Positions 1 through 10,362 of a DNA stretch of 64,000 nt are shown here, one piece after another (within the stretch, counting starts at the first letter, position 1; each line of letters opens with the position of its first letter). The DNA comes from Oceanidesulfovibrio indonesiensis (GTDB lineage: Bacteria > Desulfobacterota > Desulfovibrionia > Desulfovibrionales > Desulfovibrionaceae). The translations under genes and the position numbers were made by a program. The DNA is taken from positions 338 through 64,337 of the forward strand of contig NZ_QMIE01000007.1 of assembly GCF_007625075.1 (NCBI RefSeq), read 5' to 3'. The notes beneath the pieces are model-generated. The model was not told where the DNA came from. It ran no database searches and saw nothing but the letters and a program-made list of their open reading frames with translations.

Positions 1-13
1 GCCGGGGTTTTTT

Positions 14-1327
<1,314 letters not shown>

Positions 1328-1380
1328 TGTCGCAATCGATATGGGCCGCTCTGACGCTCGGACCCCGGTGGTCGGACAAA

Positions 1381-1424
1381 CCCTGCCCGGCCACCCGATT
1401 GTTGTTTCGGGCGGCCAGGCAGGG
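1381..1424 (-). terminator. Stem-loop after pilC/mshG gene
   Basis: Inverted repeat just downstream of the stop codon at 1429. The 12-base arms are 1381-1392 and 1413-1424, with one internal mismatch and a roughly 20-base loop. The T-rich stretch that follows on the minus strand is short, so it may attenuate rather than fully terminate before the sigma-54 activator gene. Confidence 0.45.
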
Positions 1425-1428
1425 CCGA

Positions 1429-2643
1429 TCACTTGACCATCTTGGTCAGGTCGAAGATGGGGAAGAGGATGGCCGCCGCAAAGAAGCCGACGATGCCGGC
1501 CAGGGCCACGATGAGGATGGGGCCGATAAGCTCGGACATTCTGCCGACCTGGTATTCGACCTCGTAGTCGTAATGCTTGGCCACCTCGCGCATCATGAGG
1601 TCCAGTTCACCGGTTTCCTCGCCGATGGCGATCATATTGATGATCATGGGCGTGAAGGTGCGCGAGTTGCGCAACGGACCGGATATGCCGCGGCCCTCCT
1701 GCAGTTTCTCGCGGAGGTTGTCGAATTCCAGGGAGATGGCTGCGTTTCCGATGGTGTCCGAGACGATGCCCACGGATTCCAGCACGGAGACGCCGGAGGA
1801 CTGGAGCAGGGAGAAAATGGAGGCGAACCGGGCCATGGCGCCTTTCTGGAACACGGGGCCCACGATGGGCATGCGCAGCAGGAAGCGGTCCTTGACCAGT
1901 TGGCCGCTATCCGTACGCAGATACAGCCACAAAAGGACGATGACGCCGGCGACGACGCCGATCAACAAGTACCAGTATGCATCGAGAAACTCGTACATGA
2001 CGATGCACACTTTGGTGGGCAGGGGCAGCTCGATACCGGCGTTCCGGAAAGTCGACACGAACTGCGGAATGACGAACGTGAGCAGGAAAAGGAACGCGCC
2101 GATAAGCATGACGATGACGATCTGCGGATACAGCAGCGCGGACTTGATCTGCTTCTTCACCTTGTATTCGTGCTCGATGATGTAGATGAGGCGGTCCAGA
2201 ACGTCCGGCAGGGTACCGGAGACCTCGCCGGCGCGGAGCATGCTGCAGTACAGTTCGGAAAATATGTCATCGTGCTTGCTGAAGGCGTTGTACAGCGACG
2301 AGCCCTGTTTGATGTCCTGAGCTATTTCGGCAACCGCGGATTTGAGCTTCGGGTTCTCGCACTGCTGCTCCAGGACATCGAGCAGGGCGATGATGGACAG
2401 GCCCGCGTTGAACATGGTGCGGAACTGTTTGGTGAAGAGGATGAGGTCCGGCACCGAAACGGTGCTCAGTTTGTCGTTGAGCGCTTTGAGGAAATTGCCG
2501 CCGGACTCGCTGCGCACGACCCTGGACGGAATGAGGCCGCGCGCGGCCAGTATCTGCCGGGCATCTTCCACGGAATCCGCTTCTATATTGCCGGACACCT
2601 GGGTGCCGGCTTCCGTTACAGCCTGGTATGAGTAATTCGGCAT
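1429..2643 (-). CDS. Type IV pilus/MSHA-type inner-membrane platform protein (PilC/MshG/GspF family)
   Basis: A 404-residue polytopic platform protein that would link the assembly ATPase to pilin polymerisation at the inner membrane. It carries two repeated GspF domains, with motifs such as FTKQFRTMFNAGLSI (about residues 68-82) and FASIFSLLQSSGVSVLES in the second half. Three hydrophobic membrane segments are visible (about 170-192, 220-240 and 375-398). Length matches the family. The ATG at 2643 follows an AAGGAG ribosome site with 6-base spacing. It lies downstream of the ATPase and secretin genes in the position held by mshG in MSHA loci. The usual extension ATPase gene (mshE/pilB) is not present next to it in this window. 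Confidence 0.93.
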   Translation of the reverse strand: MPNYSYQAVTEAGTQVSGNIEADSVEDARQILAARGLIPSRVVRSESGGNFLKALNDKLSTVSVPDLILFTKQFRTMFNAGLSIIALLDVLEQQCENPKLKSAVAEIAQDIKQGSSLYNAFSKHDDIFSELYCSMLRAGEVSGTLPDVLDRLIYIIEHEYKVKKQIKSALLYPQIVIVMLIGAFLFLLTFVIPQFVSTFRNAGIELPLPTKVCIVMYEFLDAYWYLLIGVVAGVIVLLWLYLRTDSGQLVKDRFLLRMPIVGPVFQKGAMARFASIFSLLQSSGVSVLESVGIVSDTIGNAAISLEFDNLREKLQEGRGISGPLRNSRTFTPMIINMIAIGEETGELDLMMREVAKHYDYEVEYQVGRMSELIGPILIVALAGIVGFFAAAILFPIFDLTKMVK

Positions 2644-2806
2644 GCTGAACTCCTTGCCCGGTCAGGGGAGGATCGATCGCCTGATGTGTTTGATGAATCG
2701 CTTTCAGTTCAAATTTTCGGCGGCAACACCATACGCCGCGGCAACAAAAAAACAATGGAGGTTTCCGCACCATCCGGCGCAGTTCGCTCACGGACCCCTT
2801 GCCGCC

Positions 2807-4636
2807 CTACTCGTCTATCGGTCCCGGCGGGGGGAACAGGTCTTTCGCAGTGGTTTCGGGTTGCTGCTGCGGTTTCCAGGCTCCGAGATCCGCGAGCAGC
2901 ACGGCATCCTTCTCCCAGGACGCCAGGATTTCCGGAGTCCGGGCTTCGGCATGCCCGCGGCTGCGCATGGCGCGTAAGGCTTCGCTTTCATCAGAATATT
3001 TCGTTGCATGCACGAGGAAGAAGACCAGTCCGCCTTCCCCGCTCCACTGCGGCAGGATCGCCATGCCCGGCGCGTCCTGCCCCGCGCCGCCGTAGGCGGA
3101 TATCGCGTCGTAGGCAGCGTTGAGGGTCTCGTAGCGACCGACCTGGACGACATACCCAGTATCAGCCTGGTCCGGCGTTAACGTCGCTCCCCGGGCCACG
3201 GGAAAGATGACTGACGCGCCTGAAGGCACGACGCTGTCCGTGTCCAATGAATCGTTTGCGGCGACGACCAGTGCGACCAGATCATCCCCGGCGCGGCCAT
3301 ATATGCGCCGAACAAGCGCAGCAAGCGGCACGTCTTCCGCAACCGTGACGGCGCCAAGGGTTTCCGGCGGCGCAGCCGGGATATGCTGCGGCCTGGAATT
3401 ACCCGGAATCACGTTTCTCGCAATGATCTCGGCGCGGTAGTGCACTCCAAGGCCACTGCGCGACGAAGCATCCGAATCATTCCTGCTGCCGGCTGCGGTG
3501 AAGATGGATTCCCTTGGGGGGGACTTCGGTGTTTCGATCTTCGGTGCATCCACAACAGGCTCCGCAACGGCCTCAAGATTTGCCGCATTACCGACGATCA
3601 GGGGCGCATTCGAGGGAGTCTCGGCCCGAACAGCCACGAGCATGACGAGCAGCGCCACGGCAAGGCCGGCTGCCCAGGGATGGCGGGCGCCTTCAATATC
3701 GTCGCCGTCTGCATCCGGGGTGGAAATTTTCGCCGAGGATGTTCTGGAAGGTGCGAAGAGCGACTTGCTCGCACCGATCTCTGTCCTGGCCGCCGGGAGT
3801 TTCGCGTTCTCCGCAAGATAATTTTCCCTGGACACGGACCGCACAAGCGCCCACGTGGCGCGGTGGTCGTTGTTCAGAATCAATGTCAGGAAAACCTTGT
3901 GCGCCAGCTTGACTATCTTGCGCGGATACCCGCGTGTGGCTCCGTACATTGCCCAGTATCCGCCGCGCGTGAACAACGGAGTGCGGGACATATGCACTTT
4001 GGCGAGATTGATGCGATAGTCGATGAGCTCCCTGGTGTGGGCAAAATCAAGCGGCCCGAGCCGGATGAGGTCGTTGATGCGGTCGGCGAAGTTGGGATAC
4101 CGCCGGATGATCGGCTCGAACTCCAGCTGTGCAAAAATCACTATCTGCAGCAGCTTGGCATCGTTCGTCTCGTAGTTGAGCAGCTCGCGAAGCAGCTCCA
4201 TACAACGGTCATGGATCTTCTGGCCTTCATCGATGATGAGTACGGTCGTCTTGTTTTCGTCGACACCACGTTTGAACAACGAATTCTTGACCCGTTCCTT
4301 GAGCGACCATTCGGTGAGGCCGGCCTCTGGAGTTTCGCCCTCGAGCATCTCGCACAGAACGAGCAGGAGGTCGCGCGGGTTGTCGAAGTCCGGATCGAGG
4401 AGAAGATGCGCATCAATGGCCTCGTCTTCCGTCAAAGCGCGCAGCAGCCGGCGGCAGAGTGTGGTCTTGCCGGTGCCCACATCGCCGAGCACTACATTGA
4501 GACCGCGTTTGAGCCGGAGTGCGATCTCAAGACGATTGAGGCATTCCAGATGCTTGGGCGATTCGTAAAAGAAATCCGGATCAGGCGAATTCGAGAACGG
4601 CTCGTCCTGGAAGTTCAGGATTTCGTAGTACTTCAT
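2807..4636 (-). CDS. ExeA/MshM-type AAA+ ATPase with membrane anchor and periplasmic LysM/SPOR-like tail
   Basis: About 609 residues. The N terminus (MKYYEILNFQDEPFSNSPDP) and the AAA domain match ExeA/MshM ATPases, with Walker A GDVGTGKT (about residues 51-58) and Walker B LIIDEGQ (about 133-139). A hydrophobic segment near 319-337 should cross the inner membrane. Beyond a low-complexity linker lie a LysM-like module (about 440-490) and a SPOR-like module (about 500-575), both typical peptidoglycan-binding folds. ExeA of type II secretion uses the same design to seat the secretin through the cell wall, so that role is likely here. The gene lies between secretin and platform genes, as mshM does. 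The ATG at 4636 is chosen over a TTG at 4648, whose Shine-Dalgarno spacing is too short. The domain names of the tail are inferred by eye. Confidence 0.85.
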   Translation of the reverse strand: MKYYEILNFQDEPFSNSPDPDFFYESPKHLECLNRLEIALRLKRGLNVVLGDVGTGKTTLCRRLLRALTEDEAIDAHLLLDPDFDNPRDLLLVLCEMLEGETPEAGLTEWSLKERVKNSLFKRGVDENKTTVLIIDEGQKIHDRCMELLRELLNYETNDAKLLQIVIFAQLEFEPIIRRYPNFADRINDLIRLGPLDFAHTRELIDYRINLAKVHMSRTPLFTRGGYWAMYGATRGYPRKIVKLAHKVFLTLILNNDHRATWALVRSVSRENYLAENAKLPAARTEIGASKSLFAPSRTSSAKISTPDADGDDIEGARHPWAAGLAVALLVMLVAVRAETPSNAPLIVGNAANLEAVAEPVVDAPKIETPKSPPRESIFTAAGSRNDSDASSRSGLGVHYRAEIIARNVIPGNSRPQHIPAAPPETLGAVTVAEDVPLAALVRRIYGRAGDDLVALVVAANDSLDTDSVVPSGASVIFPVARGATLTPDQADTGYVVQVGRYETLNAAYDAISAYGGAGQDAPGMAILPQWSGEGGLVFFLVHATKYSDESEALRAMRSRGHAEARTPEILASWEKDAVLLADLGAWKPQQQPETTAKDLFPPPGPIDE

Positions 4637-4677
4637 AGTATCGCCCAAGCACCTTCTATTTCTCCGTCAGGAGGTTG

Positions 4678-6351
4678 TTACTGCTGCAACTTATCTTGCT
4701 CACGTTGCTGCTCTTCGAGCTTCTTCATTTCGACTTCTTCTTCGATCTGCTCGAGGGTCTTCTGCACCTCGCCAGGCGCCCACTGAGCAAGGATCGAAGG
4801 CGTGATGAAGATGAGGATGTCATCTTTTTCGTCAGAACGAGTCTGACTCTTGACCAGCCAGCCAAGCAGCGGAATGTCCTTGGCGCCGGGTATGCCGGCC
4901 TCGCCTTCGGAGAGGCGGCTGCGAGTCAGACCGGAAATGACGACCGTCTCGTTGTCCCTGGTTACCAACGAGGTCCTGGAGTGGCGTTTGATGATGGTGG
5001 GATAGCCATCCACCGTACGCGATGGCGTGAAGTCTACTTCGTCCTTCTGGATCAGGATCGCCAGGCGCAGGAATTCGTCGTCGATCACATGCGGGGTGAT
5101 TTCGAGCTTGAGCACGGCGTCCTCGAACTGAACCTCGGTCTGACCATCAGCATTGATGGTGACATACGGGATGCGTGTACCATTTTCCGTCACCGCCGGC
5201 TGATTATCGAGGGTCGTGATCGAGGGGCTGGAGAGGATTTCCACCTGCCCGTCTTCGGCAAGCGCCTGCAGCTGAACTTCGAGGATATCGCCGGGAATCT
5301 GCCCGAACATCAGACCGATGGCACCGCCGATCTGGTTGGTGCCCGGGAATCCGTCCGGAATAAAGTTCAGGCCGAGGCCGTCCGGGCTGTAGCCCGTGCC
5401 TAACCGCGGAGTGTACTCCAAAACGTTGTTGTCATAATCAAATTGAGAGTTCGATGCACCAGGGACCACGAAGAAACTGTCGCCGCTCGAGTTCGGGGAG
5501 CCCTGGTAGAATCCGCCCCACTGGATGCCAAGACGGCGGGCGATGTTGCTCGATGTCTCCACGATATGCGCTCTGATCCTGATCTGCTTGCGGGGCCTGT
5601 CGAGCCTGTCGATCAGGTCGTAGATCTTTTTGAGATCCTGATATGCAGCCTCCACGACGAGCGAGTTTGTGGAGTTGTCCACAGTTACGTACCCGTGCAT
5701 GTCACTTTCGCTTTCGCGGGTCCTTTCGCCAGTCCGATCGCGGATAACAAGGATCTTTTCGATGGTTTCCTTAAGGTTGTCGGCATCGGCGTACCGGACG
5801 GGAATGACGTCGCTGATGAGCGGCTCATCGCCCTTGGATTTGAGCTTTTGGGCTTTCTGGCGAGCTTCAACCTCGGCAATACGTAGGTCGTTTTCCATAT
5901 CTTCGAGAGTCAATACGCGAATGATGTCTCCCTCCCAGCGGTACGTCAGGCCATTGGTCCGCAGAATTCCCTTGAACACCTGGTCCCAGGGCTTCTTGAC
6001 GATATTGACCGTTACTTCGCCGCTCACCTCGGGGCTCAGCATCACGCTCTGGTTGGCTGCACGGGATAGGGCCTGGATAACCGCGGCCAGGCTTGCACGA
6101 TGCATGCGCAGGGTGATGAGTCGCGACGGCAGCGGACGTTCCGGCGGTTCGGGCGGCTCCACGACACGTTCGCGAGCGTCGAGAGTCCGGGGAGTGTAGC
6201 TTGGGGAGTGGCCTTGAGCGTTCTCAGCGAGAACGTGCCACTTCTCGATGAACGAATCTTTCTGCTTGTCCTCTTTCTTGCAGCCAAGGGCCGATGCAAG
6301 AACCAGGGAAAGAGCCAAAGCAGCGATGATGGGAAGAATTCGCGTATTCAT
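4678..6351 (-). CDS. Type IV pilus/MSHA secretin (PilQ/MshL-like lipoprotein)
   Basis: A 557-residue outer-membrane secretin that would form the exit pore for the pilus. It starts with a lipoprotein-like signal peptide ending in ALGC (Cys24). A secretin/TonB short N-terminal domain follows (LRMHRASLAAVIQALSR, about residues 82-150), then an N1-type domain (VIPVRYADADNLKETIEKI). The C-terminal secretin domain includes GQVEILSSPSITTLDNQPA and a closing segment near IPLLGWLVKSQTRSDEKDD. The length fits MshL better than the longer PilQ proteins, which carry AMIN domains. It is 13 bp downstream of the pilP-like gene and upstream of the ExeA-type ATPase, the MSHA order. Confidence 0.92.
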   Translation of the reverse strand: MNTRILPIIAALALSLVLASALGCKKEDKQKDSFIEKWHVLAENAQGHSPSYTPRTLDARERVVEPPEPPERPLPSRLITLRMHRASLAAVIQALSRAANQSVMLSPEVSGEVTVNIVKKPWDQVFKGILRTNGLTYRWEGDIIRVLTLEDMENDLRIAEVEARQKAQKLKSKGDEPLISDVIPVRYADADNLKETIEKILVIRDRTGERTRESESDMHGYVTVDNSTNSLVVEAAYQDLKKIYDLIDRLDRPRKQIRIRAHIVETSSNIARRLGIQWGGFYQGSPNSSGDSFFVVPGASNSQFDYDNNVLEYTPRLGTGYSPDGLGLNFIPDGFPGTNQIGGAIGLMFGQIPGDILEVQLQALAEDGQVEILSSPSITTLDNQPAVTENGTRIPYVTINADGQTEVQFEDAVLKLEITPHVIDDEFLRLAILIQKDEVDFTPSRTVDGYPTIIKRHSRTSLVTRDNETVVISGLTRSRLSEGEAGIPGAKDIPLLGWLVKSQTRSDEKDDILIFITPSILAQWAPGEVQKTLEQIEEEVEMKKLEEQQREQDKLQQ

Positions 6352-6364
6352 GGCGGCACCGTCG

Positions 6365-6892
6365 CTAATTATAAAGGTTGAGCGGATCTTCCGTGATGGG
6401 GATCACGCGTTCTTCGACTATTTCATCCGTAGCGTTCTTCTGTCCGATGATCACGTTTTCCTTCGTGATCGTGGACACGAAGAACCCTTCGGCAGTAACG
6501 ATTTCTTCGCCCCGTTCGTATTCGAAGCCGTTGATTATTGCGAGTTCGCTGTCGCCCATGACCACGTACCCCGTATAGGCAAGGTCAAGACCTTCGGCGG
6601 TTTTCAGCTCTTCCTGCTTCTGGCGTTGATCTTCGCGCGCAAACTTGACGCGGTCATAGAACGGGTTGCTCGGCCAGCTCGTTTCGGCAAGCTCCAGCTT
6701 GTATCGCTCCACCTCGGTGAACTCGTCTTTGGTCGCGAAGCTCTTGACCATGTCGACGGTGCTGTTGAGCTCCTGGTAGTCCACCTTGGCATCAGTCCCG
6801 ATGTCCTCTTGGCCTGCAAACAGATAGAAGTACGCCCCGACCAGAAGGCCAACGCCCATTAATATCAGGAGTATCGATTCTCGTTTGGACAT
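6365..6892 (-). CDS. PilP/MshK/GspC-like pilotin-linker protein
   Basis: A 175-residue protein with one N-terminal membrane segment (about residues 6-26) and a periplasmic remainder. The C-terminal half (from about LAYTGYVVMGDSELAIINGF to NVIIGQ) has the small beta-domain pattern of PilP and GspC homology-region proteins, which link the inner-membrane PilNO complex to the secretin. Position between pilO-like and secretin genes matches pilP/mshK. The identification is by pattern and position, since this family diverges quickly. One NAT sequon occurs in the periplasmic part. Confidence 0.75.
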   Translation of the reverse strand: MSKRESILLILMGVGLLVGAYFYLFAGQEDIGTDAKVDYQELNSTVDMVKSFATKDEFTEVERYKLELAETSWPSNPFYDRVKFAREDQRQKQEELKTAEGLDLAYTGYVVMGDSELAIINGFEYERGEEIVTAEGFFVSTITKENVIIGQKNATDEIVEERVIPITEDPLNLYN

Positions 6893-6963
6893 CTCGCTTC
6901 AACCTCGACCCTGTTCAGGGCTTTGTATTCAGCCGCGGGGCTCCTTGCGGCATCGACGATGCA

Positions 6964-7509
6964 TTAGACCTGCTCCGTCACAACTGACAATCGCACCTTC
7001 ATTTTTACTACGAGGCCATTGAGCGCCTCTTGCATCTGCAACATCTCGATGTGCCGCACATACGGTATGCCGCCAAGACCCTTCAGCAGATCGCGGACAT
7101 TGAAGAACGGACCGAAAAACTCGCAGTTCACGACGACCTGGCCGCTGTTTTCGGCCAGCGTTGCCGGATCCGGCACCACCTGCTGAGGCTCCATGTTGGC
7201 CTGCATGGCGGCTGCTTCGATCTGTCTCGTCACCTCATTGACCTCTTCCTGCGTCATGGCCTTGTTGGTGACAAGGGGCAGCTCTTTCAAGACTTCGGCT
7301 TCATATCGACGCTTGAGATCCAGATACACAGGGAACAGGATTTCCTGCCGCTTGATTTCGGATTTCAGCGAGACGATGTCCCCATTGAGCCTGGAGACTT
7401 TGTTTTTGCTTTGAATGTTGAAGAAGAAGGCGAAAATAATGACTACAGCAAGGCAGATCAGAATTTTCATCAAACTCTTCTGCGGAATGGGCAAAGATGA
7501 GTTCGCCAT
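6964..7509 (-). CDS. PilO/MshJ-like inner-membrane pilus assembly protein
   Basis: About 181 residues: a short cytoplasmic start, one membrane helix (MKILICLAVVIIFAFFFN), a coiled-coil segment (LNGDIVSLKSEIKRQE) and a small ferredoxin-like periplasmic domain ending in LVVKMKVRLSVV. This is the PilO layout, a partner of PilN and PilP in the alignment complex. A GTG at 7521 would overlap the pilMN stop by 4 bases, but the ATG at 7509 has a GAGGT ribosome site 5 bases upstream and is preferred. Translation is probably coupled to pilMN. Confidence 0.85.
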   Translation of the reverse strand: MANSSLPIPQKSLMKILICLAVVIIFAFFFNIQSKNKVSRLNGDIVSLKSEIKRQEILFPVYLDLKRRYEAEVLKELPLVTNKAMTQEEVNEVTRQIEAAAMQANMEPQQVVPDPATLAENSGQVVVNCEFFGPFFNVRDLLKGLGGIPYVRHIEMLQMQEALNGLVVKMKVRLSVVTEQV

Positions 7510-7517
7510 ATCGGACC

Positions 7518-9473
7518 TCACACCAGATTGATGTGGATTACGAAGTGGAGCACTTCGCCGGAGGTGGCGAAATCCTCGACCACCCGCTTGTGGATAACCG
7601 GAGTTTTGAACAACCTGGAGTTCTCGAGCTTGATCAGGTAGCTCGTCAGCATCGTATCGAACGCGTCGGAGTCGCCCAGAATGACCGCATCGAGGATCAA
7701 AACACGCTCGGGCTCTTCCCGCTGTGCGCTGCGCGCCCTGCGCCCCCTCTGCTCCTGCTGCTCCTGACCTCCCTCAGACTCACCGGGTCCCAGATCGAGC
7801 TGCATGTCCGCAATCTTGATGCCCGGAGGCGTCAGCCTTGCCAACTCGCTCACCACGGACAATCCCTCATACATCCGGCTCGCCCTTTTGAGGTCGATAT
7901 TCTTCTGGTTGACCTTTTGGGCCCACTGAATGAGCAGGTTGCGATCCACCTGCGGCTGGTATCTGTTCAACTGCACCTGCAACCCGGCAATCTCGCTCTG
8001 TTTCGCTCCGATGACCGTCTGCTGCCAAAGGTAAATACCGAAGAGGATGACGATGACGATACCGGCCGAAGCCATGATGGCATTGTCCAGACGCCGAACC
8101 TGCCGCTCCTTTTCTTTGGCCTTGTAGGTAAAAAGCAGGTTGGGCGTGATCGCGTTGTCGGAGAGGGCGAGAGCCAGCACCAGGTTGTATTCGAGACGCT
8201 CGGACTCGGTAACAGGGCCGAGCGCTCCGGGCCCCACATATTCCGGCGAGAGCGGATCGAGCAGGTGCGAGGTGATGCCGAGCTGCGTATGGATGAATTC
8301 CATGAGCATACGATTCGTGGTGATCTCGCCGGAGAAAAAGATCTTCTCCACGCGCTCCTTGCCCATGGTCGTCGTATGGTACTCGAATGTCCGCTCCACC
8401 TGGCGCACCAGACGCTCCACAGCCGGGCGGATCATGCGCAGCACATCTTCCTGGCCGAGTTCGCCCCCAGGCTGATCGAGCGACATGTCATACCCGAGCA
8501 GTTTGCTGCGAAGAACGTGCTTTGCCTGCTCCTGTGTCAGCCCCTGAGTGCTGCCGAGCTGCGGCAGCTCATCTTCCATGCTCAGAGAAATTGTGGCCTC
8601 GCCGGTGCCGCCCAGTGAGGAATAATTCTCCATGAGCGCTTCGACCATGCTGTTCGTGCCGGCCTTGATGCCCCGACTGAGCACGATGTGGTTGTCCTTG
8701 AAAATATCGATGCGCGACCAGTTGCGGCCGACGTAGAGATGCGAGTATGTCCGGGCTCCACTCTCCACCCACCGCGAACGGAACAGCGTCTGGATCGCGA
8801 TCGGAGAGATCGTCGCCCCGGCGAGCTTGACCCCCGCTTTGGAGAACAGCGTCTTGAGCTGCTCAACCTGCTTGCGGGGCGTGAGGTACACCATGATGGA
8901 GAGCTTGGGCTGCCCCTTCTCCATCACCTCTTCCTGCACCTCGAAGTCCAGGATGAACTCCCGTTCGTCGAACTGCTTTTCCTTCTTTACAGTCCAGTAG
9001 ACAGCATCCGGAATCTGGCGGCGCGGCACTTTGGGAATCTGGATATGCCAGAGCTCGGACTTGGCCGAGGAAACGAGCGACCAGACCTCATACCCCTTGA
9101 GGGATCCGCAAGTCTCGGAAAGGCTCGCCCTGAGAAACTGCGGAAAGTCTGGGCGATCCGGAGCGTCCGGGGTCTCGAAGGGTACACGGTGAAAACCGAG
9201 GAGCTTCGGCCGACCACCGGAATGATTGACCCGTGCAATGCGCAGACTGTCCGGGCCGATATCCACACCGACCACGACCTTGCTGCTGCTCTTGCGAGCC
9301 ACCCTGGCCCCGCGCGGCCCCTTTGCCGACGCAGCCGCCCTGCCCGGCCCTTTACCCTTTCCACGCTTCGCACCCGCAGCAGCGCCGCCGGCGGACCCCG
9401 CGGGTGCGTCACCTTTCCCGCGGATCACATTGAGAAGCTTGTCAGTGGATGTATCTTTTCCACCTTTGGCCAT
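7518..9473 (-). CDS. PilM-PilN fusion pilus assembly protein
   Basis: About 651 residues joining two proteins usually made separately in type IV pilus systems. After a basic, low-complexity N terminus (about residues 1-60), the first two thirds is an actin-like PilM domain beginning VVVGVDIGPDSLRIARV, with a second nucleotide-fold segment near HLYVGRNWSRIDIFKDN. The last third has a membrane helix (SAGIVIVILFGIYLW, about 445-465), a coiled coil and a PilN-like periplasmic domain. PilM normally binds the cytoplasmic tail of PilN, so the fusion fixes that contact. The ATG at 9473 follows a strong GAGGAG site with 7-base spacing. A longer version starting at 9575 lacks support. MshI of MSHA loci may be arranged similarly. 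Confidence 0.88.
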   Translation of the reverse strand: MAKGGKDTSTDKLLNVIRGKGDAPAGSAGGAAAGAKRGKGKGPGRAAASAKGPRGARVARKSSSKVVVGVDIGPDSLRIARVNHSGGRPKLLGFHRVPFETPDAPDRPDFPQFLRASLSETCGSLKGYEVWSLVSSAKSELWHIQIPKVPRRQIPDAVYWTVKKEKQFDEREFILDFEVQEEVMEKGQPKLSIMVYLTPRKQVEQLKTLFSKAGVKLAGATISPIAIQTLFRSRWVESGARTYSHLYVGRNWSRIDIFKDNHIVLSRGIKAGTNSMVEALMENYSSLGGTGEATISLSMEDELPQLGSTQGLTQEQAKHVLRSKLLGYDMSLDQPGGELGQEDVLRMIRPAVERLVRQVERTFEYHTTTMGKERVEKIFFSGEITTNRMLMEFIHTQLGITSHLLDPLSPEYVGPGALGPVTESERLEYNLVLALALSDNAITPNLLFTYKAKEKERQVRRLDNAIMASAGIVIVILFGIYLWQQTVIGAKQSEIAGLQVQLNRYQPQVDRNLLIQWAQKVNQKNIDLKRASRMYEGLSVVSELARLTPPGIKIADMQLDLGPGESEGGQEQQEQRGRRARSAQREEPERVLILDAVILGDSDAFDTMLTSYLIKLENSRLFKTPVIHKRVVEDFATSGEVLHFVIHINLV

Positions 9474-9605
9474 GCCATATCTCCTCGCCATCCTGTGGGC
9501 CGCCAGTACGTTTACCAAACACAAAACCACATGCCGGCACACACTGATGAGCCGCCTGATGAACACATGCCCCAATGGAGGCTATGCAATTCCCTTCGCA
9601 ACTCT

Positions 9606-9623
9606 GTCTGCGTAGGCGCAGAC
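9606..9623. other. Perfect stem-loop in pilMN leader
   Basis: Seven-base arms GTCTGCG (9606-9612) and CGCAGAC (9617-9623) around a 4-base loop. On the plus strand TTTT follows. On the minus strand it lies in the untranslated leader of pilMN, downstream of the predicted promoter, where it could affect transcript stability or stop antisense transcription. Confidence 0.55.
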
Positions 9624-9638
9624 TTTTCCTGTTATTGC

Positions 9639-9667
9639 TCTTTAATTGTAACCGCAATTAAAGTCAA
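9639..9667 (-). promoter_or_regulatory. Predicted sigma-70 promoter of the pilus operon with a palindromic operator
   Basis: On the minus strand a TTGACT -35 box (9662-9667) and a weak TAAAGA -10 box (9639-9644) are 17 bases apart. A perfect inverted repeat, CTTTAATTG (9640-9648) and CAATTAAAG (9655-9663) around 6 bases, fills the space between the two boxes. A dimeric regulator bound there would block or remodel polymerase. The palindrome is seen directly. The promoter and operator roles are inferred. Confidence 0.5.
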
Positions 9668-10362
9668 TAACTTTTTGTAATGTACAACATGCATCGGCTG
9701 AAAACACCCTCCGGAGGACACCCCTGGACAACATGCCGACATCATTGCCTGTGCGAATCTGCCCACCCAGAACAACCGGATCGTTTTACCCTTTTGAACC
9801 ATGCGCACACCTGAGAGTTGCGTTCCTCGGCATATCACTCAACGCAATTTCAGGACACTGCTTTGTGCTATCGGACGCAATGCGGATAAACCTTACAGAC
9901 TCCCGGCACTTCTCAAGCGGACGTCCACCAAAATCGATCGAACAAACGTCCTATTCGCTTCTCGCTTTCTCCTTGATGAAAGCGGGAGGCCAGTACTAGC
10001 CACATATTTTCGATGTAGCAACCCGAATTTGCATTTGCCAAAGCAACACTGCTACACAAAATCGCAGTCTCAACGCAACAACATCGCCACCAACTTGAGA
10101 ACACCCAACAACACGATAGAGGCGAGCCATGCAACTATAGATAACATCTATGGTTTCCATAGACAATTCAAAAAATAGAATACCCGAAATGCAACTGAAT
10201 TCGAAAACAAAGTCGCACGAATCCGCAACCGTCCCCGCAGCGCCCCACCGGAGTGCGCAACAATACGCATGTGCGCCGTAAATGCCAGGGGATTCACGGC
10301 ATTACGGTCACAACTATGTGGCAATCAGCAGGATAATGGATATAGTGTGCGAATGCACACAC
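9664..10362. other. AT-richer intergenic region, about 700 bp, no supported gene
   Basis: This stretch between the pilus operon and the amidase gene has visibly lower GC than its surroundings. Only short overlapping reading frames occur and none shows a recognisable domain or ribosome site. It holds a perfect inverted repeat, TCTATGG (10147-10153) and CCATAGA (10157-10163) around TTT, and a CCTCCGGAGG palindrome near 9710. Whether it carries a small RNA or regulatory sites cannot be decided from sequence alone. Confidence 0.5.
10345..10360 (-). terminator. Stem-loop after aguB
   Basis: GTGTGC (10345-10350) and GCACAC (10355-10360) around GAAT form a perfect 6-bp hairpin starting 3 bases beyond the aguB stop codon on the minus strand. 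There is no T-run, so intrinsic termination is uncertain. Confidence 0.4.

Noticed and set aside
1328-1432. N-terminal extension of the membrane sigma-54 activator from GTG 1432
   Set aside because: The extension is unlike a membrane or sensor domain, and a stem-loop (1381-1424) sits in it.
9801-10178. 125-residue gene in the AT-rich region
   Set aside because: No ribosome site, no domain, and several other short frames overlap it.
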